From: Monoraphidium neglectum
Lineage: Eukaryota > Chlorophyta > Chlorophyceae > Sphaeropleales > Selenastraceae
Direction: 5' to 3'
NCBI RefSeq assembly: GCF_000611645.1
Contig: NW_014013577.1
Coordinates: 3,166 to 17,235 of the forward strand
Length of the DNA stretch: 14,070 nt
The notes under the pieces are model-generated. The model worked only from the letters and a program-made list of their open reading frames with translations, ran no database searches and was not told the DNA's origin. The translations under genes and the position numbers were made by a program. Below, in pieces: positions 1 to 9,103 of the stretch (positions are counted from its first letter, which is position 1; every line of letters begins with the position of its first letter).

Positions 1-33
1 CAGCAGCAGCAGCAGCAGCAGCAGCAGCACCAG
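1..33. repeat. CAG trinucleotide microsatellite
   Basis: Nine perfect CAG units run from the first base, followed by CAC CAG. The tract is cut by the window edge, so its true length is unknown. It lies upstream of the first recognisable exon of the Cys-rich gene (exon start 115). An in-frame stop (TAA at 76-78) separates it from that exon's reading frame, so it is more likely intronic or 5' non-coding than a coding poly-Gln/Ala/Ser run of this exon. Confidence 0.85.
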
Positions 34-114
34 CTTCACATCTTCACCACAATGCGATTCAACATTTGGCATATATAACCACTACACCCCACACTTCTCC
101 CTCTGCTGCACCAG

Positions 115-3100
115 GTTGGGCACCGGGCATTGGAGTGCCCACAGATGCAGGACGCAGGGGTGGCCTTTGTCAACGAGACCGACTGCTGCAAGGCGTCTTT
201 TGGTAGCTCTGGCTGCGGCAAGTATTGCTATGTCAAGGATGATTCTGTACAGGCCCCCAACCGCCAGTGCAAGGTCATCAAGAGCGCCGACGAGTGCGCC
301 AAGCTGCGTTTCTCGGGCCGCAAGCCATTTAGCGCGCTCGACCACTGCTGCAGCGCGCACTTTGGCAAGGCGGGCTGCGGCACGTTCCCGGACCGCTGCT
401 ATGCAGCCGACACGTTCAATCCAGGGCGCTGCGCGGAGATGCGCGGTGTAGCAGACTGCGCGGCAGCAATGGACCGGCGTGAGGCGTGGCGGGAGCGCGC
501 CCAGTGCTGCGACTTCTACCGCTTCTCCCCCAAGAACTGCAAAAACCAGGCGACCTGCTGGGTGGTTGACCCCAAGTCGGCGCCGCACCGAAAGTGCAAG
601 CAGGTCAACGCCGACGACTGCCCCCAGAAGTTTGCGGCTGGCAAGGGCTGGGAGAGCCGCGACGCATGCTGCAAGGAGGGGTTCCACGGCAAGGGCTGCC
701 GGGAATTCCCTGGGACGTGCTACGAGATGATGCTGGACTCCAGAAACCCCTACGAGGCCTGCAAGCAGATCAAGGGCGTGTCCCAGTGCGCCGCCAAGAT
801 CGAAACCAAGCGCAAGGGCATCATGTTCTACAAGCATTTGTCCTGCTGCGCCGCCGTGCTGCCAGAGGCCGGGCTGAATGCGACGATGGCAGCCAACGCG
901 AATGGCTGCCCCTTTTCGTGCTGGTCAAAGCCGGCGCGGGCTCAGGAGCCCCACCGCGAGTGCATTGAGCGCAAGGCCGACCCAAAGGGCTGCGGCTTTG
1001 ACGTCAAATCGCGCAACCACACGTGGGGCACCAAGGACGCATGCTGCTTGGGCGCCTACGGCAAGCGCGGCTGCCGACGCTACCCAGACACCTGCTGGGT
1101 CAAGAAGCCGCCTGACAACAGCAAAAGTGGAAAGACAAGCCCCGACCGCGCATGCGTCAAGCTGACAACTCCACGGGAATGCGCAGCCAAGGAGGACTCT
1201 GGGGTGAAGCTCCTGGCTTCCGAGGAGAAGTGCTGCGCCACAAACTTTGGTGCTGGCGGTTGCAAGGCGTATCCAGCCAAGTGCTTTGCACGCCACAGCT
1301 CCAAAGGCCTTCCCGACCGCACGTGCGTCCCGGTCAACGGCAAAGCCGAGTGCGCCAAGGTGCTGGATGGCAAGAGCGGCGCGGTGACAAAGGCGGAGTG
1401 CTGCAAGGGGTTCAAGGGAGGCTGCAAGACGTTCCCCTCGACCTGCTTCTCACCGGCCCCGCTGGACTCAACCTTTCCTGACAAGGTGGGTGCTCTCACA
1501 AGGGTTTTTGGGGTTGGTCGACCAACCCCACGTGAGATTTGTACAGACCGTATAGATTGGAAGCCATCATGGTGGTGCTGCAAACGCACATGGCTGATGT
1601 TCAGCGCGGCCAGGAGGTTGCTAATGAACTCAATGCGCTGCTTGCCTTCCTGCTTGCCGACCTTGCTCTCGCCTTCGCTCCACAACATTTAGCCCCTGAT
1701 CACCAACCACAGCTGCGACCTAAAACCTTTCGCCCTGATCCCAGGCCTGCACGTCAGTCAGCGACCCCCTCACCTGCAAGTGGGCAACTTACCACAAGAC
1801 CAAGCACGAGAGCCGCTCCGCTTGCTGCGCCGCCCATCGCTGCGTCACATACCCGTCCCGATGCTGGTCGCGTGAAGGCCCTGCGGCACAGGGCTGCTCA
1901 TTCGTGTCCAAGGACCGCGCCAGGTGAATGCGGCGTATTCTGGGATATTGGCGTGCAAGCGCAATGGCCAGGCCTGAGGCTGCTGTGCAGGCTAGCGCAG
2001 CAGGGGGTTCCATGTTTTGCATGGCATTTGCTGCCCTGAAACTTGCAAGTACTTTGACGGCGCAAGGGGCACATGATTGATACATGCAATACACCAACGC
2101 CTGCCGCCAATACACAGGTGCAAGGACGAAATTTCTCGCGGCGTGGCGTTCACCAGCAAAGTCGCATGCGAATGCAGCCACTTCAAGCGCAGCTGCCCGC
2201 CGCCCCACACAGCGCCCTGCTACCTGGCCGAGCGTGGCAGCTGCAAGGAGGTCAAGGACCGCGCGGTCTGTGCAGCCGCCCTGGAGCTCAAAACCGCCTG
2301 GAAGACGCGCGAGGAGTGCTGCGTGCTCAATTACGATTTCTGGAGCGAGGGCTGCAACGCCACCTGTTGGGTCAATCCCCAAAAGGTGGTGCTGCCGCCT
2401 GCACTCAAAGGGCTCGCGCGGCCCAAGCCGTCGCGTCCGTGCGTCCAGGTGGGAAGTGGGTGTGTGCTGCGCCTGACAGCCTGCACAAGCAGCGGGTTGC
2501 TTGCCAAACCTGTCAAAGCCTCTGGAGCGACCGAGTGGGGCGGCATGATAATGGAGTGGGTCCAAACCCTTCCCAGTGCACGGTGTCACGTGCTGCCCAC
2601 CCCATGATCTGCAGGTTGGCACTGACCGCGGACTGTGCCACGCGCTGTGGTCCAACGGCACCGCATGGCTTAATCAGGCTGAGTGCTGCTCATCAAACTT
2701 TCCTCGCACTGGCTGCCGGGTGTACCCAACCAGCTGCTGGGTGCAGCACACAAACAACGACTTTTATGACTTTGACAAGACCTGCTCCCTCCAGGTGGAT
2801 TATATCATGTCTTTGCATGATGTGCGCACACGTTGCAAGCTTGAAGGTGTTGCAGGGCGTGCTTGGACTGTGGATCCTTGCCAACCAAGAGAATGTCTGG
2901 TATTGTGGACAAATGTGCAACCCGCATCCATGTCATCCAACGTGCAAGTTTTGAGTCGTCCTCGAGATGGGTCGCAGAATCTTGCCAACATCTTACCCAT
3001 CCACCTCCCCAAAACTGTCAGGCCCTGGGCCTTTCAAAGTGCGCCGCCGGCATCAACGACGGCACCGCCTTTGACAAGGAGGCCGACTGCTGCAAGGCGA

Positions 3101-4808
3101 TCTACGGCCCCCAGGGCTGCAAGGTGTTCCCCAAGACATGCTGGGTGCCTGGGCAGACATTCCCTGACCGCACGTGCTCCCAGGTGGGACGACAGGCTTC
3201 TGGGCATGGTCCCCAAAAGTGCTGCCTGCAACCGAACCTGGCTGTATTCGGCAAGGACTGGGCCTGCGTGCAGCTTGAAGTTCTGCTCTACAGTTGACCT
3301 GGTTGGCCTTTCCACAATCACTGACCCTCTCCTTGTCCTATTGCTCTGCCATAATGGTGCTCCTGAACCCAAATTCTGCAGCTCAACGACAAGTCCTTCT
3401 GTCCAGAGAACATCAAGCTGGGTAATGCCTTTGCCACCCAGGCCGACTGCTGCAAGCAGCACAAGTGCAAGACCTACCCGTTCCCCTGCCACGTCAAGGG
3501 CGTCGCCTGCGAATTTGAGAACCAAAACGTCGGCCGCTGCAAGGACTCCGGCGCTCGCGGCCTCGCGTGGGCGACTCAGCAGGAGTGCCTATGTGAAGGG
3601 TTTGGCCGTGGCTGCAAGGGCGTGGTCAGCCGGGCATCTGGCGAGGACTTTGGCGAGAGCCAGGAGGGCGAGGAGGACGGGGAAGAGTGGGTGGCGGAAC
3701 AGGGGCCTGTCAAGCACGCACCATCTGGTCCGTCCAGCTGCTGGGTGAGGGATCCCATGCTCGACCCCTCCAGGCCCGATCGACGATGCGTCGTCAAGGT
3801 GGGGGCTTGGAATATGGGATGTTTGGGTTTGAGATAAAGCGATTCAATTGATTGCAAAAAGCGGGGGGTTTGGATGACCCTGACGTCGGTGCTTTTGGCG
3901 CAGTCACAGTCATCAATGTGAGGGTGCAGCCAAGTCCAGAGATTCTTGCCTCACCTTGCCTTGCCCTGACCGCGCTCCATTTCACAAAAATTTAATCAAC
4001 TCGATATCAAGCGAGGTTCTGGAATTTGTTCAAACCCTGAAAGGCAGAGCCATAAATCCTCACCTGCGCCCCTGCCCCTTGTCGTCCCCGCCCCCTCGCC
4101 CCCGGGGGCATGTTCCCTTAATCCAGGCGCTGGGCAGATCGGAGTGCGCTGCTGCTGTGGAGGCCAGTAAGGCATGGACAAAGGAGCAGGACTGCTGTGA
4201 AGCCATCTGGGGGGCCAAGGGCTGCCACGTGTACCCGCGAAGCTGCTGGGCCCCAGGGCCTGTCTTCCCAGACCGCGCCTGCACGCTGGTGAGCAGGCAG
4301 AGGTCATGGGCCACTCCGCGCGCGAACGAGCATCTGATAAGGCGGAACAGCCCCCCGTGCTCAGCAAGCATCGGCCTGTACACCCTGAGTCGTACTCTGC
4401 ACGCGTCATTCTGCCGAAAACATCCGTAAGGTGAGGACCCATGGCCGCGCCACGCCGACCCTGCGCCCTGCCTGACCCCCCTGGCTTCCCCCAATGGCCC
4501 GGCCGCGGATGTTGCAGAAAAACGAGCCCAACCAGTGCCCCTGGAACATCGTCGCCGGCATCGCCTTTGAGCGCGAGGAGGACTGCTGCCGCTACCACAA
4601 GTGCCGCGTGCTGCCCTTCCCCTGCTGGGCGCGCGACAGCGACAAGCTATTCAGGTCTGGCGGCAAGGATTGCGTCTGGGAGGACAAAAATGAGATGCGC
4701 TGCAAGACGCAGGGCTCCGACGGCACCGCGGGCGCTACGAAAGCCGCCTGCATGTGCGCAAGCTTCAAGATTGGGTGTGGCGCGCCCAAGGGCAACAAGG
4801 GGCGGTAA
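115..4808 (+). CDS. Tandem cysteine-rich CC-module protein, 8 exons, 5' partial
   Basis: I do not recognise the family. Exons: 115-1485, 1745-1923, 2118-2448, 2615-2794, 3022-3183, 3382-3798, 4127-4288, 4518-4808 (TAA); 1030 residues are visible. Every junction keeps frame and has GT-AG ends. Fifteen tandem modules follow the pattern Cys, about 15-25 residues, Cys-Cys, 5-8 residues, Gly-Cys, xxx[YF]Pxx, Cys-[WFY], variable linker, PDRxC. Modules 9, 13 and 15 are a variant with CCxxHxC and a later CxC-x-F-xxxC. N-glycosylation sequons (NET, NAT, NHT, NGT) and abundant paired cysteines suggest an extracellular or secretory-pathway protein. No membrane or GPI-type tail follows the last module. 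There is no ATG between the in-frame stop at 76 and the exon at 115. A pyrimidine-rich acceptor precedes 115, so the start and any signal peptide lie upstream. Function is unknown; an adhesive, cell-wall or binding role is only inference. Confidence 0.85.
1486..1744 (+). other. Intron of the Cys-rich gene carrying a 22-bp perfect palindrome
   Basis: Donor GTGGGT at 1486, acceptor CAG ending at 1744, phase 0. Splicing joins FPDK to ACTSV and so rebuilds the PDxxC motif seen in the other modules. Without splicing, translation would run on to a TAG at 1690-1692 and end the protein after eight modules. The palindrome at 1509-1530 sits about 20 bases after the donor. Confidence 0.8.
1509..1530. 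repeat. 22-bp perfect palindrome
   Basis: The left half TGGGGTTGGTC (1509-1519) is followed without spacer by its exact reverse complement GACCAACCCCA (1520-1530). With no loop it is better suited to a dimeric protein site or a DNA cruciform than to a tight RNA hairpin. It is inside an intron. Confidence 0.9.
3571..3798 (+). other. Acidic insertion and distal part of module 13
   Basis: Inside the 3382-3798 exon, after the type-B half-module (CLCEGFGRGC), comes a Glu/Asp/Gly-rich stretch of about 25 residues (SGEDFGESQEGEEDGEEW). It is followed by a separate CW...PDRRC ending. The only strongly acidic low-complexity segment in this otherwise basic, Cys-dense protein lies between the two parts of one module, and it probably acts as a flexible linker. 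Confidence 0.7.
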
Positions 4809-4831
4809 CACATGCCGCGCGCTCGGTGAAA

Positions 4832-4860
4832 GGGGCGTGGCATGCGTGTTGTCACGCCCC
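4832..4860 (+). other. 3' hairpin after the Cys-rich gene
   Basis: GGGGCGTG (4832-4839) and its exact complement CACGCCCC (4853-4860) flank a 13-base loop. The hairpin starts 24 bases after the TAA stop, so it should lie in the 3' untranslated region. The GC-rich stem would be stable in RNA. A role in transcript stability or 3'-end formation is inference. Confidence 0.7.
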
Positions 4861-5362
4861 CAAGACCAAGCGCGCGTGCAGGCAGTGGGATCCGTATTTT
4901 TGTGTGTTGACCGTCTGATGCCCGTGTCGCTGTGGTGCATGCTGGTGCTGTGGTGCACTGTGGCAATGAAAGCGCACCTTGGTGCAATTGATGGCAGGTG
5001 GGATGGATGACAGGGGATGGCTTTCACACGTTGTTTTGCGGTTTTTTCCATTCAGTCAGGCCAATGAGTGTGTGTGATGCCTGCGTGCAGCCGTACATTA
5101 TTGCAGAGCGATGACAGCCTGCGCAAGGCTTGAGTCAACTGCGCCAGCCACCCTCCCCCTTCCCTCGCCATGTAGTCTACTTATCAGGTCATCCTTGCCA
5201 GGGGCTGAACTTGCACCTCTCATCCTCGCTTTTGACCCAACTACCGTTGCTATTTGACGCCACACGATGTCTGTTTTGCTCTTCGGCGCTGCGCAACCCT
5301 CCTCTATCATTCACGAGAGTTACATATAGTTGATGCTGTTTTCCCCGTGTGATCAACATCGT

Positions 5363-5384
5363 ATCCTGAACCCAATATCAGGAT
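5363..5384. repeat. Short intergenic inverted repeat
   Basis: ATCCTGA (5363-5369) and TCAGGAT (5378-5384) are perfect inverted arms around an 8-base spacer. No gene is evident nearby, so a role is not assigned. Confidence 0.6.
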
Positions 5385-6432
5385 GAAAGTGCCACTCATC
5401 ACTGCAGCAGTTGAGTTGCAGATCAAAAGTAACGCAAATGTCACCAGGGCGTGTGGCATCGACTGTTGAGTTGGATCGCGGCATCTTGACAACTTTCATT
5501 TCTGGCAAGGCTTGTGATGTCCATCATCATAACAAAAGTGGAGCCAACTAGGTGCAGGCAACAACCAATCTTGGTAGAGCCTAGGCTGGGAGCTGTTCGT
5601 TCCCTGGCGCATATACTGCAAGACACCGGAACAAGGAAAATTGTGTGATGATGCATGTGATGAGGTGCACGATGGCGGACCAAGACTTGGATGATGCGCA
5701 AGTGGGAGGCTACATCCAAATATTCTTGTGGTTTTCACAACGTTGTGCCGCCTGGATAAAGTCCCACGCAAGTTTGCGGCTTCAACACCCCGTCTCAAAC
5801 GCCGCTGCTGGGTCCAATTGAACTCCTCGTCTGTCAACAAGAGAGCTGGCTGGTGTTAACATCCGCCTGTCATAACCGTGCAGGTGTGTAGACCGTTCAT
5901 GCAATCCCCTGAAGCATGAAATGCTGGACTAGCAGGGCGTGTGGGGGGCGCAGGCGGGGAGGGAATAGGGGACAGCATGGACAGGGGGAGGGGCCTGCTG
6001 GGCCAGCACCGATGTGGCACAATGTCAAGCGCAAGCAGGGAACACGGTGCTTCGTCGGACGCAGTGTTTACCCATCATGCCGCCACGACTGACTCGTCAG
6101 CCCGCCTGCTGCATCATAGATGGCACATCTGGCGAGGTCACAAGCTTTGCGCGAAAGCAATTCAGCGGCCCCACCGGGCTGCAATGTCTGCACCTGTGCT
6201 GCTGCTCGGGCTGTTTGGCAACGCAGGGCCTGGCTCGCGCCGCTGCTGTGCATGTCGCACCCACAACGGCAGGTGCTGCTTGCCGCGACTTAATGTGTTC
6301 CAGTGACAGGGCGCGTGCATCGCGGGGATGATGAAGTAGTGCAGGGCGTGCATGAAGCTTGGACGACAGCCTTGACGCTGGGTGCGCCATCGTCCAGGCA
6401 CATGCGGGGCGAAATTTTCATCGAGTAATATT

Positions 6433-6463
6433 TCACGGTTTTGTCATCCGTTTTGAAACGTGA
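6433..6463. promoter_or_regulatory. Imperfect inverted repeat upstream of the flavin reductase-like gene
   Basis: TCACG (6433-6437) and CGTGA (6459-6463) are outer arms. With one bulged G they continue into TTTT/GAAA pairing, and CGTTT-TG-AAACG lies inside. The element is in an AT-richer segment 230-260 bases before the ATG at 6690. It could be an operator-like or structural element; this is suggested only by symmetry and position. Confidence 0.35.
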
Positions 6464-6560
6464 TAAGTGCCCAGAGAATCATCACATGCCCAGTAAGTGA
6501 CTCGAGGGGTCAGGAGTTACTCTGGTGATTATGATATTCAGCCCTCACACCGCACCGAGT

Positions 6561-6575
6561 GGTACATATGGTACC
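6561..6575. promoter_or_regulatory. Palindromic element GGTAC-N5-GTACC upstream of the flavin reductase-like gene
   Basis: Perfect 5-base arms GGTAC and GTACC surround ATATG, about 115 bases before the ATG at 6690. Position and symmetry fit a dimeric regulator site. No TATA box is obvious between it and the start codon. Confidence 0.35.
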
Positions 6576-6689
6576 TAGTTTGGGTTTAACGTAGCACATC
6601 CTTTTTAGAATCCCTTTCAGTCGAGTATCGAATTACGAAAAACAACGGTGACCACGTTCCACGCCAGCGGACACCAAACCGCAGCGATC

Positions 6690-8089
6690 ATGCCTGCCCC
6701 GGTGGTTGCGACAGTACCAGGGGCCTTCTCGCTCGGAGCCGCCTGCGGCGCGGGGCTGCTGTTCCTGCTGCGGCGCCTGGGCCGGTGCAGCTTTGGCAGA
6801 CATGCCCGGTGGGTGGAGTCCCCGCACCCCACCTGGAAGCCTGGGCAGCCGCAGCCGCCTCCGTACGGCCAGAACGCTCCCATGATAGCCCTGGACCCCG
6901 CCAAAGTGGACAAGCCCTCCATGTACGCGTTCTTCATGTCTGCTGTCGTGGTGAGACGAGGCGACTGCAGCGACACACAGCTCTCGTTTGGGCGCTCACA
7001 TGATTCGGGCGCCCTGCGGTCGGCCACGGGCACGCGCCAGCTTTCTCGGGGTCCCCATGTGGTTTGATTGCAGGGGCAGCGGCATGCATGCGACCCTGCT
7101 CTCGTCCGTGGTCGCCACGGCGGCGGTGCCCGCCAAACGCCCCCTCCCCCTTCCCCTGCCACACACCTGCAGCCACGCCCAGTCGCGTTTGTTTCCTCCG
7201 TGGGCAGCACCACTGGCGTCAACCTGTCCCCCTACAGCTACTTCAACATCATGGGCCACAACCCCCCGACGCTGACAATAGGCATGTGCCGCAGCACGTC
7301 GCGCGGGGGCGGCAAGAAGGACTCGCAGCTGAACATTGAGGAGACCGGGTGAGGGGCTGAGGGGTCAGAGCAGGCTTTTTGGGTTCGGGTGGACGGTGCA
7401 GTTGTGAGGTGCTTAGTCAGCAACCTGAGCCGTTTCTGGCAAATCGCTTTCACTGGGTGAGGGGCAGAGGGGGGCCGTTTCAAGCAAGCAGTGGTGGCGG
7501 CGCATCTGGCACCCGCCGGCGCCAGCAACTCCAACTTCATCACTGTTGTAACCACCATCATCATCAGCGCCACCACCATTAGAAGCACGCGCCGGCCTGC
7601 ACACAGGGATGCCGCAGTGCATAGTGCTGTTCCATGATTGATTTACATTGATATCAGTGGCAGCGTAGCAAGCAAGGCCACTCTGCAGCTGAGGAAGCAG
7701 CCGCGCGCCACCCCGCGCTGCCGTGCGCAGGCACTTGCTCGCCTGTCACGGCGGTCTCCCTCCAAGTTCATTGGGACCCCCAACCCCCGCTCACCACCTC
7801 TTGGGAAATGCTTGCATTCATCGCACGCTCTCGCCATCCCCTCCCCATGCTGCCGCTTCCCAGGGAGTTTGTGGTCAACATAATATCAGAGTGGTGCATC
7901 GAGGCTGCCCACCACTCATGCGGCGAGTTTGACCGCGGCGTGAACGAGATGGAGCTGGCGGGGCTCACCCCCGTGGACTCGACCATCGTCAGGGCTCCCA
8001 GGGTGGGCGAGGCTGCTGTGGCGCTCGAGTGCAAGCTGCGGGGGACGCACGACGTGGACGACAGGTATGTGTGTGTGTATGTGTGTGTA

Positions 8090-8127
<38 letters not shown>

Positions 8128-8317
8128 TGTGTCTGCGCGCGCGCGCGTGGATGCGCGTGCGCGCGCGCGCATGCACGTTCGTGCGTGCGTGCGTGCGTGG
8201 GTGCGTGCGTGCGTGCGTGCATGCGTATGTGAGTGTGTAGGGGTTGCGGCAGGGAAGAACTAGGGGAGGTTCATGGAAGTACATGAATGGCGCGTCCTCT
8301 CTCTCTCTCTCTCTCTG

Positions 8318-8371
<54 letters not shown>

Positions 8372-8837
8372 TCACGCACACGTGTGCTTATGCACCCGCA
8401 CGCAAACACGCACGCACGCACGTGCCCGTTTGCTCGCTTGCATGCGCAACCACACATGTGCACACGCCGGCGCACTTGCGAATGCGCATGCCCACGCACA
8501 CATGCACATGCTTGCACATGTATGTGCGCGCACAAACGCACAAGCGCACACTACCACAGATGAAGCAGCTCCAATGAGAATCAAACATGCTCGCGCACCC
8601 TGCCACCTCCCCTCTCTCAGCTCAGGCAAGCCCAGCGGCACCATCATGATTGCAGAAGTGGTCATGATCCACGTGGCCGAGGCCGTCACCGGCCGCACCC
8701 CCACCGGAAAGCTCATCGTGGACCCCGTTCTGCTGGCGCCAGTGTCCCGCCTGGGCGGGCTGACGTATGGCAAGACCCTCGAGCTCTACGACCTTGGAAA
8801 GCCCGACAAGAACGGGGTATACAAGTCAAAGAAGTAA
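6690..8837 (+). CDS. Membrane-anchored flavin reductase-like (FMN-binding split barrel) protein, 4 exons
   Basis: Exons: 6690-6950, 7173-7348, 7864-8064, 8621-8837 (TAA); 855 bases, 284 residues, every junction in frame. The family (flavin reductase-like / DIM6-NTAB type) binds FMN in a split barrel and typically reduces flavin or acts as a flavin-dependent oxidoreductase; the substrate here is unknown. Visible motifs are PRPVAFVSSVGSTTGVNLSPYSYFN (in two parts: PRPVAFVSSV and NLSPYSYFN, residues about 88-112), NIEETGEFVVNIISEW spanning the second junction, GLTPVDSTIVRAPRVGEA, and LGGLTYGKTLELYDLGKP near the end. Residues about 12-31 are hydrophobic and followed by RRLGR, which looks like a signal-anchor. 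The ATG at 6690 has A at -3 and is the only in-frame ATG before the conserved part. The third intron is microsatellite-rich. The fold assignment is sound; the physiological role is open. Confidence 0.88.
7349..7863 (+). other. Second intron of the flavin reductase-like gene
   Basis: Donor GTGAGG at 7349, acceptor CCCAG at 7859-7863, phase 2. Joining GG to G restores the ETGEFVVN motif of the family. The 515-base intron has an (ACC/ATC)-rich stretch near 7549-7580 and no coding signal that I could find. Confidence 0.8.
8065..8238 (+). repeat. Composite GT / GC / GTGC microsatellite at the start of intron 3
   Basis: The tract begins at the splice donor itself (GTATGTGTGTG). It runs as GT with TATG interruptions (8065-8132), then alternating CG (about 8134-8170), then GTGC/GCGT tetranucleotides (about 8180-8224). 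Nearly all of it is alternating purine-pyrimidine sequence, which favours Z-DNA. It lies wholly in the intron after Asp-Asp of the flavin reductase-like protein. Confidence 0.9.
8297..8430 (+). repeat. CT / CA / CACG microsatellite in intron 3
   Basis: A CT run (8297-8316) is followed by a long CA run (8319-8372, one AA interruption) and then CACG/GCAC tetranucleotides (to about 8424). The CA and CACG parts are complementary to the upstream GT and GTGC parts at 8065-8224, so the two tracts of this intron can pair in the pre-mRNA. Confidence 0.88.
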
Positions 8838-9098
8838 ACGAGGTTGGGCGCACGCGCCGCTCGCGGCGGATGCCGGGGGGGGGGCGATTGAATCGGCGTT
8901 TGCGAGGTTGGACAAGCGTGGGGCATGCGTGTGGCTGGAGACTGTTGCCTTTCAGCAACACAGGACTAATCTGAGTGTGTCGTGTCCCAGTGTTTTGTTT
9001 GAATGAGCTTTCCCCGATGGATAGCCAAGCATTGTTGCTAATAATGTTTGCGCGGTCTCAGCACACAAAATATTCCGGACATATTGCGTTCATTTGAA

Positions 9099-9103
9099 TG
9101 TAA
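9099..9103 (+). terminator. Possible TGTAA polyadenylation signal
   Basis: TGTAA is the usual polyadenylation signal in several green algae. This one lies about 260 bases after the stop of the flavin reductase-like gene, a plausible 3'-UTR length. A five-base motif is weak evidence alone. Confidence 0.4.

Larger units (their letters stand above)
4809..6640. other. Intergenic stretch without a convincing gene
   Basis: Open frames here are short, and several begin at non-ATG codons. They lack the third-position GC bias and family motifs seen in the four genes, and I could not chain them by plausible splice sites. The stretch holds the 3' region of the Cys-rich gene with a GC-rich hairpin (4832-4860), a short inverted repeat (5363-5384), TGGTGCA-rich sequence near 4935-4985, and towards 6400-6600 the AT-richer likely promoter of the flavin reductase-like gene. 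I found no tRNA. No TGTAA polyadenylation signal was seen for the upstream gene. Confidence 0.55.

Noticed and set aside
82..837. A 251-codon minus-strand open frame
   Set aside because: It is the antisense of the Cys-rich exon at 115-1485. GC-rich third positions keep the opposite strand open, and it has no family motif.
130..1692. Unspliced 520-residue reading of the first Cys-rich exon
   Set aside because: It starts at a TTG, and the tail after 1485 loses the module pattern. Splicing 1485 to 1745 restores PDxxC, so the tail is intron.
5941..6306. 121-codon plus-strand frame with an ATG
   Set aside because: Low-quality composition, no recognisable domain, no clear splice partners and codon use unlike the neighbours; left as unsupported.
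8065..8430. CRISPR-like repeat array
   Set aside because: The repeats are continuous 2- and 4-base microsatellites without unique spacers, in a eukaryotic intron.
7768..8541. Long minus- and plus-strand frames with His-Thr, Val-Cys or Ala-Arg runs
   Set aside because: They are translations of the GT/CA/GCGT microsatellites in intron 3 of the flavin reductase-like gene.
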